A stretch of DNA of 7,805 nt from Rubrivivax sp. (GCA_004211235.1 SEEY01000162.1:1-7805), one strand, 5' to 3'. Counted from the first letter of the stretch, positions 1 through 6,215 are shown. Notes: generated from the sequence alone by a model not told the origin. A program made the numbers and translations.

Positions 1-73
1 GCTGGACGCGGCTTTCGTGGGCCGGGTTGGCGCCGAGGGTGCGCAGGCGTTGGCGGAGGTCGGGGATCAGCAT
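1..73 (-). CDS. Partial N-terminus, possibly an RlmN-type radical SAM RNA methyltransferase paralogue
   Basis: Only the first 24 codons are visible and the gene runs off the left edge. From the ATG at 73 it reads MLIPDLRQRLRTLGANPAHE and continues SRVQ. The same frame is closed upstream by the TAG at 116-118, so this ATG is the best start, although no good Shine-Dalgarno sequence precedes it. The pattern of a short hydrophobic start, an Arg/Leu-rich helix, LGA and P-x-H-E-x-R-V resembles, from memory, the N-terminus of the second RlmN-like radical SAM protein found in many Burkholderiales. No catalytic motif (CxxxCxxC) lies inside the window, so the identity is a guess, while the presence of a coding start is more secure. 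The small exported-protein gene ends 42 bp upstream on the same strand and the two could share a transcript. Confidence 0.4.
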   Translation of the reverse strand, partial: MLIPDLRQRLRTLGANPAHESRVQ

Positions 74-115
74 GAAGGCCGGATTGTCCCCGACCGAATT
101 GCAGCAGTGCCGGTG

Positions 116-556
116 CTACTTCTTCAGCAGAAACCAGTCCAGATCGCCTTTGCCGTTCTGGATCTTCATCAGCGCGTCGTCGCAGCCGCTTGAGCTCGCA
201 GCGTATTCCGACAGTCTTTCGCGGATCGTCTCGTCGTTCATCCGGCGGACGTCCATCCAGAATCGTTCGACCTCCTGCGGATCCGATGTCTGCCGCGGAA
301 TCGCATCGTGGCATTGGGCTTCCAGCGTTGCGGCTGCTACTTCGTTTCGACGCAGCCAGTCGGCGGCCAGCGTGCCATACGTGCGGCGCAGCGCCGGTTT
401 GGCAGCAAGACATCCTTCGATGATGCTTTGGGGCACTCGAATTGGCTCGCACGTCAGGGCCCCCATGAAGGCCAATCCTGGCGACGCGCGTGCTCCGCCA
501 AGAGGCATCACCGCTGCGGCGCTCAAAACAAGAATGGATAGGGATCTGGCTGTCAC
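116..556 (-). CDS. Small exported four-cysteine protein of unknown function
   Basis: This encodes 146 residues with a GTG start at 556. I do not recognise the family. The N-terminus is a clear Sec signal peptide: MTAR, a hydrophobic core at about residues 6-19 (SILVLSAAAVMPLG), then an ARA-S cleavage site near residue 24. The mature part of about 122 residues is mostly helical and charged. It has four cysteines (36, 49, 82, 125), an even number compatible with two disulfide bonds in the periplasm. There is no lipobox and no second membrane segment. The GTG start is preferred because later in-frame ATG codons (residues 17 and 31) would destroy the signal peptide. The upstream AGGT at about 566-569 is only a weak ribosome-binding site. 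The gene is divergent from the aldolase-like gene across an 86-bp gap. It reads toward the partial gene at the left edge and may be cotranscribed with it. Confidence 0.65.
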   Translation of the reverse strand: MTARSLSILVLSAAAVMPLGGARASPGLAFMGALTCEPIRVPQSIIEGCLAAKPALRRTYGTLAADWLRRNEVAAATLEAQCHDAIPRQTSDPQEVERFWMDVRRMNDETIRERLSEYAASSSGCDDALMKIQNGKGDLDWFLLKK

Positions 557-631
557 GAAGCGACCTAGGTCTGACGCTACGAAGGCGACATTCTGCGCGA
601 GCCGCGGCGCCTATGCTGGCCCCGTTCATCC

Positions 632-637
632 AGGAGA
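632..637 (+). promoter_or_regulatory. Ribosome-binding site for the aldolase-like gene
   Basis: AGGAGA sits 5 nt before the ATG at 643 and decides the start there. An in-frame ATG at 613 would add ten residues (MLAPFIQETF) and would place this purine run inside the coding sequence. It also lacks a comparable site of its own. Confidence 0.65.
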
Positions 638-642
638 CGTTC

Positions 643-1392
643 ATGGCCCAGCCCGATCACATCAGCCCCGAGGAATGGGCCGTCCGCTGTGACCTCGCCG
701 CTCTCTACCGCCTGGCCGCGTTGCACGGCTGGGACGACCTCATCTTCACGCACATCTCCGCCCGCGTGCCGGGCCCGGAGCACCACTTCCTGATCAACCC
801 CTACGGCATGATGTTCGAGGAGATCACGGCCAGCAGCCTGGTGAAGGTGGACCCGGCCGGCGAGAAGGTCGAGCCGAGCGACTACAACGTCAACCCGGCC
901 GGCTTCATCATCCACAGCGCCGTGCACGAGGCGCGCGAGGAGGCGCAGTTTGTCATGCACCTGCACACGGTGGCCGGCGTTGCGGTGAGTGCGCAGCGCG
1001 AGGGGCTGCTGCCGATCTCGCAGCACAGCCTGTTCCCGCTGGCGTCGCTGAGCTATCACGGCTACGAGGGCGTGGCGCTGAACCCGGACGAGAAGACCCG
1101 CCTCGTCGCCGACCTTGGCAACACCTCGCTGATGATGCTGCGCAACCATGGCCTGCTGACGCTCGGCCGCAGCGCCGCGGACGCCTTCCTGAAGATGTTC
1201 ATGCTGCAGCGGGCCTGCGAGATCCAGATCGCCGCGCAGGCCGGCGGGGCCGAGCTGATCCGCATTCCGGCGCCCATCCTGGCCGGCATCCGCGCGCAGA
1301 GCGAGAAGGTCATGCGCGGCTCGGGTGCCGACCTGGCGTGGCCGGGGCTGCTGCGGCGTCTGGCCCGGCAGAACCCGGGGCACGACCACTGA
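643..1392 (+). CDS. Class II aldolase/adducin family protein, probably without aldolase activity
   Basis: This encodes 249 residues with a strong ribosome-binding site before the ATG at 643. It is a single class II aldolase/adducin domain with no signal peptide or membrane segment, so cytoplasmic. Seen in the sequence: an early helix with RLAALHGWDDLIFTHIS (residues 23-39), the substrate-loop region FLINPYGMMFEEI (49-61), the metal-binding His pair in VMHLHT (His106, His108) and the third metal ligand in LRNHGLL (His169). In E. coli fuculose-phosphate aldolase the catalytic Glu73 lies in an SSEWRFH segment just before the His pair. The equivalent segment here reads NPAGFIIH (84-91), with no Glu at that place. 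The protein therefore probably keeps a metal site but is not a classical aldolase. This matches the adducin-like branch common in proteobacteria, whose substrate is generally unknown. The ispD gene starts about 14 bp downstream, suggesting cotranscription. Confidence 0.88.
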   Translation: MAQPDHISPEEWAVRCDLAALYRLAALHGWDDLIFTHISARVPGPEHHFLINPYGMMFEEITASSLVKVDPAGEKVEPSDYNVNPAGFIIHSAVHEAREEAQFVMHLHTVAGVAVSAQREGLLPISQHSLFPLASLSYHGYEGVALNPDEKTRLVADLGNTSLMMLRNHGLLTLGRSAADAFLKMFMLQRACEIQIAAQAGGAELIRIPAPILAGIRAQSEKVMRGSGADLAWPGLLRRLARQNPGHDH

Positions 1393-1406
1393 CGGTCGCT
1401 GGAACA

Positions 1407-2117
1407 ATGGCGGGGATGACGACTCCCCGCTTCTTCGCCCTCGTCCCGGCCGCCGGCATCGGCGAGCGTTCCGGCGCCGGCATGCCCAAGCAGTACGTGG
1501 ACATCGCCGGCAAGCCGATGCTCGCCCACACGCTGGCCGCGCTGGCCGCCGTGCCGCGCCTGGCGCAGAAGCTGGTGGTGCTGTCGCCGGCCGATGAGCG
1601 CTTTGAATCGACGGTGCTGGCCGCGCTGCCGGACTGCGCTGCCTGGACCGCGCGCGTCGGCGGCGCGAGCCGCGCCGAGAGCGTGCTCGGCGGCCTGGCC
1701 GAGTTGCGCCGCCGGGGCGCTTCGGACGACGACTGGGTGCTGGTGCATGACGCCGCACGCTGCCTGCTTCGGCCGGCGTGGGTCGATGCGCTGATCGATG
1801 CCTGCGAACACGATGCCGTCGGCGGCCTGCTGGCTCAGCCCATCGCCGACACCTTGAAGGCCGCCGATGCCGAGAGCCGCGTCACCGCGACCGTGGATCG
1901 CCGCGACAAGTGGGCCGCACAGACGCCGCAGATGTTCCGGCTCGGCCTCGTCGAACGGGCGTTGACGGCGATGGGTGCCGCCGCGACCGACGAAGCCAGC
2001 GCGGTGGAGGCACTCGGCCTGGCACCGCGCCTCGTGCGCGCATCCATGGCCAACTTCAAGGTGACCTGGCCCGAGGACTTCGCGCTCGCAGCGCTCTGGC
2101 TGAGCGGCGGGCGCTGA
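1407..2117 (+). CDS. ispD: 2-C-methyl-D-erythritol 4-phosphate cytidylyltransferase (IspD)
   Basis: This enzyme of the MEP isoprenoid pathway transfers CMP from CTP to methylerythritol phosphate in the cytoplasm. At 236 residues it has the usual IspD length. Visible motifs: the nucleotide-binding loop ALVPAAGIGERSG (about 11-23), with Arg21 and Lys28 matching the catalytic Arg20 and Lys27 of E. coli IspD, then PKQYVDIAGKPMLAHTL. Next come VLVHDAARCLL, the signature DKWAAQTPQMFR, TDEASAVEALG, and the C-terminal NFKVTWPEDFALA, whose Lys corresponds to the substrate-binding Lys213. The start could be ATG 1407 or ATG 1416. The later one gives MTTPRFFALVPAAG, closer to relatives. Neither has a strong ribosome-binding site and the choice changes three residues. 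The frame opens 14 bp after the aldolase-like gene. The usual partner ispF does not follow; a convergent chemoreceptor gene does. Confidence 0.96.
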   Translation: MAGMTTPRFFALVPAAGIGERSGAGMPKQYVDIAGKPMLAHTLAALAAVPRLAQKLVVLSPADERFESTVLAALPDCAAWTARVGGASRAESVLGGLAELRRRGASDDDWVLVHDAARCLLRPAWVDALIDACEHDAVGGLLAQPIADTLKAADAESRVTATVDRRDKWAAQTPQMFRLGLVERALTAMGAAATDEASAVEALGLAPRLVRASMANFKVTWPEDFALAALWLSGGR

Positions 2118-2126
2118 AGCCGACAA

Positions 2127-2152
2127 CCGCACCCGCCTCCCGGCAGGTGCGG
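2127..2152. terminator. Hairpin between convergent ispD and chemoreceptor genes
   Basis: The 39-bp gap between the two stop codons contains an inverted repeat. CCGCACC (2127-2133) pairs with GGTGCGG (2146-2152), then after one C/A mismatch GCC (2135-2137) pairs with GGC (2142-2144), leaving a TCCC loop. Its place between two convergent genes fits a shared two-way transcription stop. There is no T-run on either side, so it is not a textbook intrinsic terminator and may need Rho or act only as an RNA 3' end stabiliser. Confidence 0.5.
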
Positions 2153-2156
2153 CCGA

Positions 2157-3854
2157 TCAGAGTTCTTCCCAGCCGTCGCCAGCCGTCAGCGCAGGCGCCT
2201 TCGCCGGGCGCGCTGCTGACGCGCGGGTCGGCGCCTTGCGCTGCAGAGCCGGCCGGGCGGCGAGCGGCGATGCCTGCGGTCGGGCCGCGGTGCCCGCCGT
2301 CCGGAACGTCGACACGGCCTTGACCAGCAGGTCGGCCTGGGTGCGCAGGCTGTCGGCCGCGGCGGCGCTTTCCTCCACCAGCGCGGCGTTCTGCTGCGTG
2401 ACCTGGTCGAGCTGCGTGACGGCGTCGTTGATCTGGCCGATGCCGCTGGTCTGCTCGACGGTGGCGGCACTGATCTCGGCGATCAGGTCATTGACGCGGC
2501 GCACCTGGGCGACGATGTCGTCCATCGTGCGGCCGGCCTCGGCCACCAGGCCGGTGCCGTTCTCCACCTTCTCGACGCTCGCGCCGATCAGCGACTTGAT
2601 CTCCTTGGCGGCTTCGGCACTGCGCGAGGCCAGCGTCCGCACTTCACCGGCGACGACCGCGAAGCCCCGGCCCTGTTCACCGGCCCGCGCCGCCTCGACT
2701 GCGGCGTTCAGCGCCAGGATGTTGGTCTGGAAGGCGATGCCGTCGATGACGCCGATGATGTCCGAGATGCGCTTGCTGGAGGCGCTGATCTCCTCCATCG
2801 TGTGCACCACCTTGCCCACCACCTCGCCGCCCTTGGCCGCCACGCTGCTGGCCGAGCTGGCCAGCGAGGTGGCCTGGCGGGCCACGTCGGCGTTGTTGCG
2901 CACGGTACTCGTCAGCTCCTCCATCGATGCGGCGGTCTGCTGCAGATTGCTGGCCTGCTCCTCCGTGCGCTGCGACAGGTCCGCGTTGCCGGTGGCGATC
3001 TGCCCCGAACCCGTGGCGATGCTGTCCGAGCCGCTGCGGATGTTCTCGACCATCTCCACCAGCGCCACCTGCATGCGATGCATGGCGGCCAGCAGGCTGG
3101 ACGTGTCGCCGGCCTTGACGTCGACCGGCTCCGAGAGGTCGCCGCCGGCGATGCGGCTGACCACCTCGGTGGCATAGGACGGTTCGCCGCCGAGCTGCTT
3201 GACGATGCTGCGCGTAAGCACGACGGCCGCCGCGACGCCGACGAGCAGCGCGAGGAGGCTGGCGCCGATCATGAGATTGCGGCCGACCGCGTAGTCCGCC
3301 TTCGCTTCTGCCGCGGCCTTCTGGTTGAGTTCATCCTCCAGGTCGGCCAGATCACCGAGCACCTTGAGCCAGGCGTTCTGCATGGGCTGGGCTTCCTTCA
3401 TCAGCGCGGCAGTGGCTTCTTCCGCCTTGTTCTGCAGGCCCAGCTCGACGACCTTGGTCACCGAAGGCCGTGCCGTCGCCTTGGCTTCCTTGACGCGGGC
3501 GAACAGCGCCTTTTCTTCGGCCGTCGTGTCGGAGAACTCGACGAACATCTTGCCGAGCTTTTCCTCGGCGGCGTCGTAGTCGGCACGCGACTTCTGGAGG
3601 CGGTCGGCTTCGACCTTCATGGCGGCCTCGTCGGTGATCAGGACGATGTTGCGGGTCGAGGTGGCCACCTGGTTGATGGCCAGGCGCATGGCCACGGCCA
3701 GGCGCATCTCCGCGTTGTTGACTGCGACGATGTCGTCCAGCTGATCGTTCAGCCGGGCCATGCGCGAGATGCCGACGGCCGCAATGATGGCCAGCAGGGC
3801 CAGCACCAGGCCGAAGCCCACCGCCAGGCGTGAGGAAAGCTTGAGGTTGTTCAT
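2157..3854 (-). CDS. Methyl-accepting chemotaxis protein with 4HB sensor domain
   Basis: This 565-residue transmembrane chemoreceptor would signal through CheW/CheA to the flagellar motor. Domains in order: first membrane helix about 10-30 ([20 protein letters not shown]), a periplasmic four-helix-bundle sensor of about 160 residues (33-190), a second membrane helix about 194-213, then HAMP (about 214-266, with KQLGGEP and [10 protein letters not shown]). A long cytoplasmic coiled coil follows, with its hairpin tip around residues 375-405 ([20 protein letters not shown] then [15 protein letters not shown]), which contacts CheA/Che[19 protein letters not shown] (297-314) is a typical methylation helix. 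The last 50 residues are Ala/Pro/Arg-rich and end in GWEEL, close to the CheR-docking pentapeptide (NWETF type) but with Leu in place of the final Phe. The ATG at 3854 begins [15 protein letters not shown], as in relatives; upstream in-frame extension has no family support. The ligand is unknown. A 221-bp structured gap separates it from the response-regulator gene. Confidence 0.95.
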   Translation of the reverse strand: MNNLKLSSRLAVGFGLVLALLAIIAAVGISRMARLNDQLDDIVAVNNAEMRLAVAMRLAINQVATSTRNIVLITDEAAMKVEADRLQKSRADYDAAEEKLGKMFVEFSDTTAEEKALFARVKEAKATARPSVTKVVELGLQNKAEEATAALMKEAQPMQNAWLKVLGDLADLEDELNQKAAAEAKADYAVGRNLMIGASLLALLVGVAAAVVLTRSIVKQLGGEPSYATEVVSRIAGGDLSEPVDVKAGDTSSLLAAMHRMQVALVEMVENIRSGSDSIATGSGQIATGNADLSQRTEEQASNLQQTAASMEELTSTVRNNADVARQATSLASSASSVAAKGGEVVGKVVHTMEEISASSKRISDIIGVIDGIAFQTNILALNAAVEAARAGEQGRGFAVVAGEVRTLASRSAEAAKEIKSLIGASVEKVENGTGLVAEAGRTMDDIVAQVRRVNDLIAEISAATVEQTSGIGQINDAVTQLDQVTQQNAALVEESAAAADSLRTQADLLVKAVSTFRTAGTAARPQASPLAARPALQRKAPTRASAARPAKAPALTAGDGWEEL

Positions 3855-3915
3855 ATGACTTCGTTGCGAATGGATCCGGAGGCCGATGCCGCCACCCGTG
3901 AGGAGAGCTCCGACG

Positions 3916-3956
3916 TGCGGGCTCCTGACTGATGGGGGTCCCCCCAGGGAGCCGCA
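3916..3956. repeat. GC-rich nested hairpin in the chemoreceptor upstream region
   Basis: GGCTCC (3920-3925) pairs with GGAGCC (3948-3953). Inside it TGGGGG (3933-3938) pairs with CCCCCA (3941-3946) across a two-base TC centre, so in RNA the innermost pairs would open to form a loop. Outside it TGC (3916-3918) pairs with GCA (3954-3956) past one bulged G. The element lies about 62-102 bp upstream of the chemoreceptor ATG. It could be part of a structured mRNA leader or a protein-binding site; I do not recognise it as a known riboswitch class. Confidence 0.5.
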
Positions 3957-3964
3957 TTCCTGCA

Positions 3965-3988
3965 GGCATCCCGGGATGCCGGGTTTTT
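3965..3988 (+). repeat. Perfect 16-bp palindrome followed by a T-run on the plus strand
   Basis: GGCATCCCGGGATGCC (3965-3980) reads identically on both strands. It is followed on the plus strand by GGGTTTTT. An alternative fold pairs CCCGG (3970-3974) with CCGGG (3979-3983) around a GATG loop, directly before the five T (3984-3988), which is the form of an intrinsic terminator for plus-strand transcription. No plus-strand gene is known here, so it would end either read-through from the ispD side or an antisense/small RNA. It could equally be a binding site for a dimeric regulator. Confidence 0.45.
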
Positions 3989-4012
3989 CGTACAGAAGCG
4001 CTTCGGCCTCCA

Positions 4013-4027
4013 TCAGGCAGTGCCTGA
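4013..4027. promoter_or_regulatory. 7-1-7 inverted repeat, candidate operator
   Basis: TCAGGCA-G-TGCCTGA is a perfect inverted repeat with a one-base centre, 159 bp upstream of the chemoreceptor ATG and 49 bp past the response-regulator stop. Dimeric NarL/LuxR-type regulators bind sites of this size and symmetry, and such a regulator is encoded next door, so an operator is a reasonable inference. A short RNA hairpin is the alternative. A second small palindrome, GAAGCGCTTC, lies at 3995-4004. Confidence 0.35.
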
Positions 4028-4040
4028 GGTGACCCACTCC

Positions 4041-4067
4041 AAAACCTGACAAGCCACGCACCGTGGC
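4041..4067 (-). terminator. Candidate terminator after the response-regulator gene
   Basis: On the minus strand GCCACG-GTG-CGTGGC (4067 to 4053) forms a perfect 6-bp stem with a 3-nt loop starting 8 nt after the stop codon. It is followed by TTGTCAGGTTTT. The T-rich tail is interrupted, so termination may be partial, letting some transcripts continue into the chemoreceptor gene. Confidence 0.4.
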
Positions 4068-4075
4068 GTTAGGGA

Positions 4076-4756
4076 TCAGGGTTGGTCCGCAGTCACCAGC
4101 CCGCAACGCACGGCGAACAGCACGAGCTGCGGAAGGTTGCGGATGCTCAGGCGTTCCATGATCTGCGCGCGGTGGGCCTCCACGGTCTTCACGCTCAACT
4201 GCAGCTCATAGGCAATTTCCTTCATGCTGGCGCCAGCGGCGACACGGCGGAGGATGTCCACCTGACGCGGCGTCAGCGGCAGCGCGCTGGCGGCCGGCGG
4301 CTGCGGTGGCGTCGTCGCGCAGGTCTGCATGCCAGCCAGGGCCCGTTGGACCACCGGGGCGGACACGGCCGGGCTCAGGTAGCTCTGGCCGGCTTCGAGG
4401 GCTTGCAGCGCCAGCGTCAGTTCCACGGCCGCTGCGTCCTTGAGCAGATAGCCGTCGGCCCCGGCTTGCAGTGCCTGCATGACGAAATCCGCGCTGTCGT
4501 ACATCGAGACGATCAGCACGCGCGTCGCCGGGCTGGCCTCCTTGATGCGCGGCAGCGCGCGGATGCCGTCGAGCCGGGGCATGTTGATGTCGAGCACCAG
4601 CAGGTCGGGCTGTTGCTGGCCGGCCAGCTCGATGGCCTCCTCACCGTCCTCGGCCTCGGCGACCACTTCGTGATGGGGCAGTTCCTCGATGAGGGACCGG
4701 ATACCCGCCCTGACGAGGGAATGGTCATCCGCCAGCATCACCCGGTGTGTCGTCAT
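4076..4756 (-). CDS. NarL/FixJ-family response regulator
   Basis: This 226-residue DNA-binding response regulator is presumably phosphorylated by the kinase encoded just upstream. The receiver domain (about 4-122) has all key residues: acidic pair Asp10/Asp11, phospho-acceptor Asp56 in [14 protein letters not shown], Ser84 at the switch position and Lys106 in YLLKD. A Pro/Ala linker (about 145-160) leads to a LuxR-type helix-turn-helix ([15 protein letters not shown], then [19 protein letters not shown], about 161-196; end near 220). ATG 4756 gives [18 protein letters not shown], typical of the family, and overlaps the kinase gene by 32 bp. ATG 4738 and ATG 4792 are in-frame alternatives, and none has a clear ribosome-binding site, which fits translational coupling. 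Targets are unknown; inverted repeats just downstream, before the chemoreceptor gene, are candidates. Confidence 0.95.
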   Translation of the reverse strand: MTTHRVMLADDHSLVRAGIRSLIEELPHHEVVAEAEDGEEAIELAGQQQPDLLVLDINMPRLDGIRALPRIKEASPATRVLIVSMYDSADFVMQALQAGADGYLLKDAAAVELTLALQALEAGQSYLSPAVSAPVVQRALAGMQTCATTPPQPPAASALPLTPRQVDILRRVAAGASMKEIAYELQLSVKTVEAHRAQIMERLSIRNLPQLVLFAVRCGLVTADQP

Positions 4757-5771
4757 GGTCGGCCTGTGTGGGGAAGGGCAGCCGTGCGGCAATTTGCGTG
4801 CCCTGTCCTGGTGCAGACGTCACGCTCAGTTCGCCGCCCAGCAGTCGGGCGCGTTCGGTCATGCTCAGCAGGCCCAGGGTGGGCACCGTGTCCACGCTGG
4901 CACGGATGCGTTCCGCGTCGAAGCCGATGCCATCATCGCTGACGGCGAGTTTGAGCGCATTGTCCCGCCTGTGCAGCGAGACCGTGACGTGGCGGGCGCG
5001 GGCGTGGCGAAGGCTGTTGGACAGCGATTCCTGCACGATGCGATAGGCCGCGATCGCCAGTTCGGGCGGCAGGGGCTCATCGAGCGGCCCGGCCTCGAAA
5101 ACGATGTCGACGCCGTGCACCTTCTGCTGCTCTGCCAGATGCCAGCGCAGCGCGGCCGGCAGACCGAGGGTATCCAGCTGCGGCGGATGCAGCATCAAAG
5201 ACAGGCTGCGCACGCTGCCGAGCGTGCGCTCGGTCATGCTGGCCGCGCTGTCGATCAGCGTGAGGACGTCGGCCGATGCGATTCGCCGCTTGAGCTTGGC
5301 GAACTGCACGCGGATGGCGCTCAGGCACTGGCCGATCTCGTCATGCAGCTCGCGGGCGATGTGGCGCCGCTCGTGTTCCTGCAACTGGATGAGGCGGCCC
5401 GACAGCGCCAGCAGCTCGGCACGCTGGCTTTCGAGCCTGTGCTTCAGGGCGCGCTCGGTGTCCGCGTCGCGCACCAGCAGCAAGAAGGCTGGCTCGCCAG
5501 CAAGGCTTACCGGCTCGGACTTCACCGAGGCCGAGAATCCGCTGCCGTCCAGGCGTGCGCCGCGCACCTCCTCCGAGCCGTCGTCCGCAGTCAGCAGGCT
5601 GACTAGCGGCCGCCCAGGCAATCGATCACCCGGTGCCGCGGCGAACAGGCGGTGCGCCGCGTCGTTCGCATAGGCGACCCTGCCGTCGCGGCTGACCAGC
5701 ACCGCCTCGGGCAGGGCGGCCAGCCAGCCTTCCGGCTCGGAGGCGATGCCGCACGGCAGGGTCGGCAGCAT
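4725..5771 (-). CDS. Soluble PAS-domain sensor histidine kinase (HisKA_3 type)
   Basis: This 348-residue kinase has no signal peptide or membrane helix, so it senses in the cytoplasm. An N-terminal PAS-like domain (about 14-103) starts with LAALPEAVLVSRDGRVAYAN and ends with AFLLLVRDADTERALKHR. No LOV-type cysteine motif is seen, so any ligand is unknown. A coiled linker leads to the HisKA_3 dimerisation helix with HIARELHDEIGQ, giving phospho-acceptor His143. The ATPase domain (about 235-335) shows the N box YRIVQESLSNSLRHA (Asn252), the G1 box SDDGIGF, a second glycine box GLLSMTERARLLGG and APGQGT. This architecture pairs with NarL/FixJ regulators, and such a gene overlaps its 3' end. The BLUF gene stops only 9 bp before its ATG, so translation is probably coupled. 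The BLUF protein is a plausible partner for its PAS or dimerisation region; this is inference. Confidence 0.94.
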   Translation of the reverse strand: MLPTLPCGIASEPEGWLAALPEAVLVSRDGRVAYANDAAHRLFAAAPGDRLPGRPLVSLLTADDGSEEVRGARLDGSGFSASVKSEPVSLAGEPAFLLLVRDADTERALKHRLESQRAELLALSGRLIQLQEHERRHIARELHDEIGQCLSAIRVQFAKLKRRIASADVLTLIDSAASMTERTLGSVRSLSLMLHPPQLDTLGLPAALRWHLAEQQKVHGVDIVFEAGPLDEPLPPELAIAAYRIVQESLSNSLRHARARHVTVSLHRRDNALKLAVSDDGIGFDAERIRASVDTVPTLGLLSMTERARLLGGELSVTSAPGQGTQIAARLPFPTQADHDDTPGDAGG

Positions 5772-5780
5772 GGCGGGCGG

Positions 5781-6209
5781 TCAGCGGCGCCGCTGCGCAC
5801 CGTAGAGGTCCAGCCCGACGAAGAGCAATTCAGCGACCGTGTCGAGCGGCAGATCATGCGGCTCCCGCGCCAGCTGGCCCATCGCCGCATCCAGCCGCTC
5901 ATCGTGCGAGAAGCCCATGGCCCAGGCGGGGAAGAGCCGTCGCTCGTCGGGCACCGCCTGGGGCTGCCATTCGCGCAGCAGGATGTGGCGGCTGTCGCGG
6001 CGGATGGACGTCATCAGCGTTTCTATCGCGGCGGTCGACCCTTCCAGGATCTGTGCGAAATGCTCGCCGGAAAAGCACAGCAGGCCGGTCACGTCCAGTT
6101 GGGCGTTGCGGCGGGCCGCCACCTCCAGGATGGCCCGGGGCTCGGGACCGCAGGGGTCGATCCGGGCTTCGCTGACATAGAGGAGGCGGTGAAGTGCAGG
6201 TGCTGGCAA
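5781..6209 (-). CDS. Short BLUF-domain blue-light photoreceptor
   Basis: This is a 142-residue flavin-binding light sensor. The BLUF domain (about 6-100) reads LHRLLYVSEA, ILEVAARRNAQLDVTGLLCF, GEHFAQILEG and FPAWAMGF. The residues that run the photocycle are present: Tyr11, Asn35 and Gln53, with spacings of 24 and 18 identical to Tyr21, Asn45 and Gln63 of AppA. Trp96 and Met98 match the conserved Trp/Met pair on the last strand. The remaining about 40 residues look helical, as in short BLUF proteins (PixD, BlrB), with no EAL, GGDEF or cyclase output domain. Short BLUF proteins signal by binding a partner. No in-frame ATG precedes the domain. The chosen start is TTG 6209, six nt after GGGA; TTG 6224 or 6242 are alternatives. 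The gene heads a tight group with the kinase and regulator genes. Confidence 0.92.
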   Translation of the reverse strand: MPAPALHRLLYVSEARIDPCGPEPRAILEVAARRNAQLDVTGLLCFSGEHFAQILEGSTAAIETLMTSIRRDSRHILLREWQPQAVPDERRLFPAWAMGFSHDERLDAAMGQLAREPHDLPLDTVAELLFVGLDLYGAQRRR

Positions 6210-6215
6210 GTCGGA

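Noticed and set aside
74..118. Stop-codon read-through joining the small exported protein to the gene at the left edge
   Set aside because: They share a frame separated by one TAG, but the intervening 14 codons look non-coding and an ATG is available at 73.
589..617. Possible sigma70-type promoter for the aldolase-like gene (TATGCT at 612-617)
   Set aside because: No convincing -35 hexamer at the right spacing; TTCTGC at 591-596 is a poor match at 15 bp.
577..1758. 393-codon minus-strand reading frame opposite the aldolase-like gene and ispD
   Set aside because: Arg/Ala/Gln-rich shadow product crossing two well-supported plus-strand genes; no recognisable motif.
2236..3177. Long plus-strand reading frame opposite the chemoreceptor gene (another spans 2802-3833)
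   Set aside because: Composition is that of the antisense of a GC-rich Ala/Ser-rich gene, with no domain, ribosome-binding site or family resemblance, while the minus-strand frame is a clear chemoreceptor.
3855..4075. c-di-GMP-I riboswitch or a flagellar sigma28 promoter before the chemoreceptor gene
   Set aside because: The conserved GEMM core segments are absent, and no TAAA-N15-GCCGATAA match is present; GCCGAAGC near 3998-4005 lacks a -35 partner.
3855..4106. In-frame N-terminal extension of the chemoreceptor up to 4106
   Set aside because: It would run through the inverted repeats and into the regulator gene. Family members start at [15 protein letters not shown] just before the first membrane helix.
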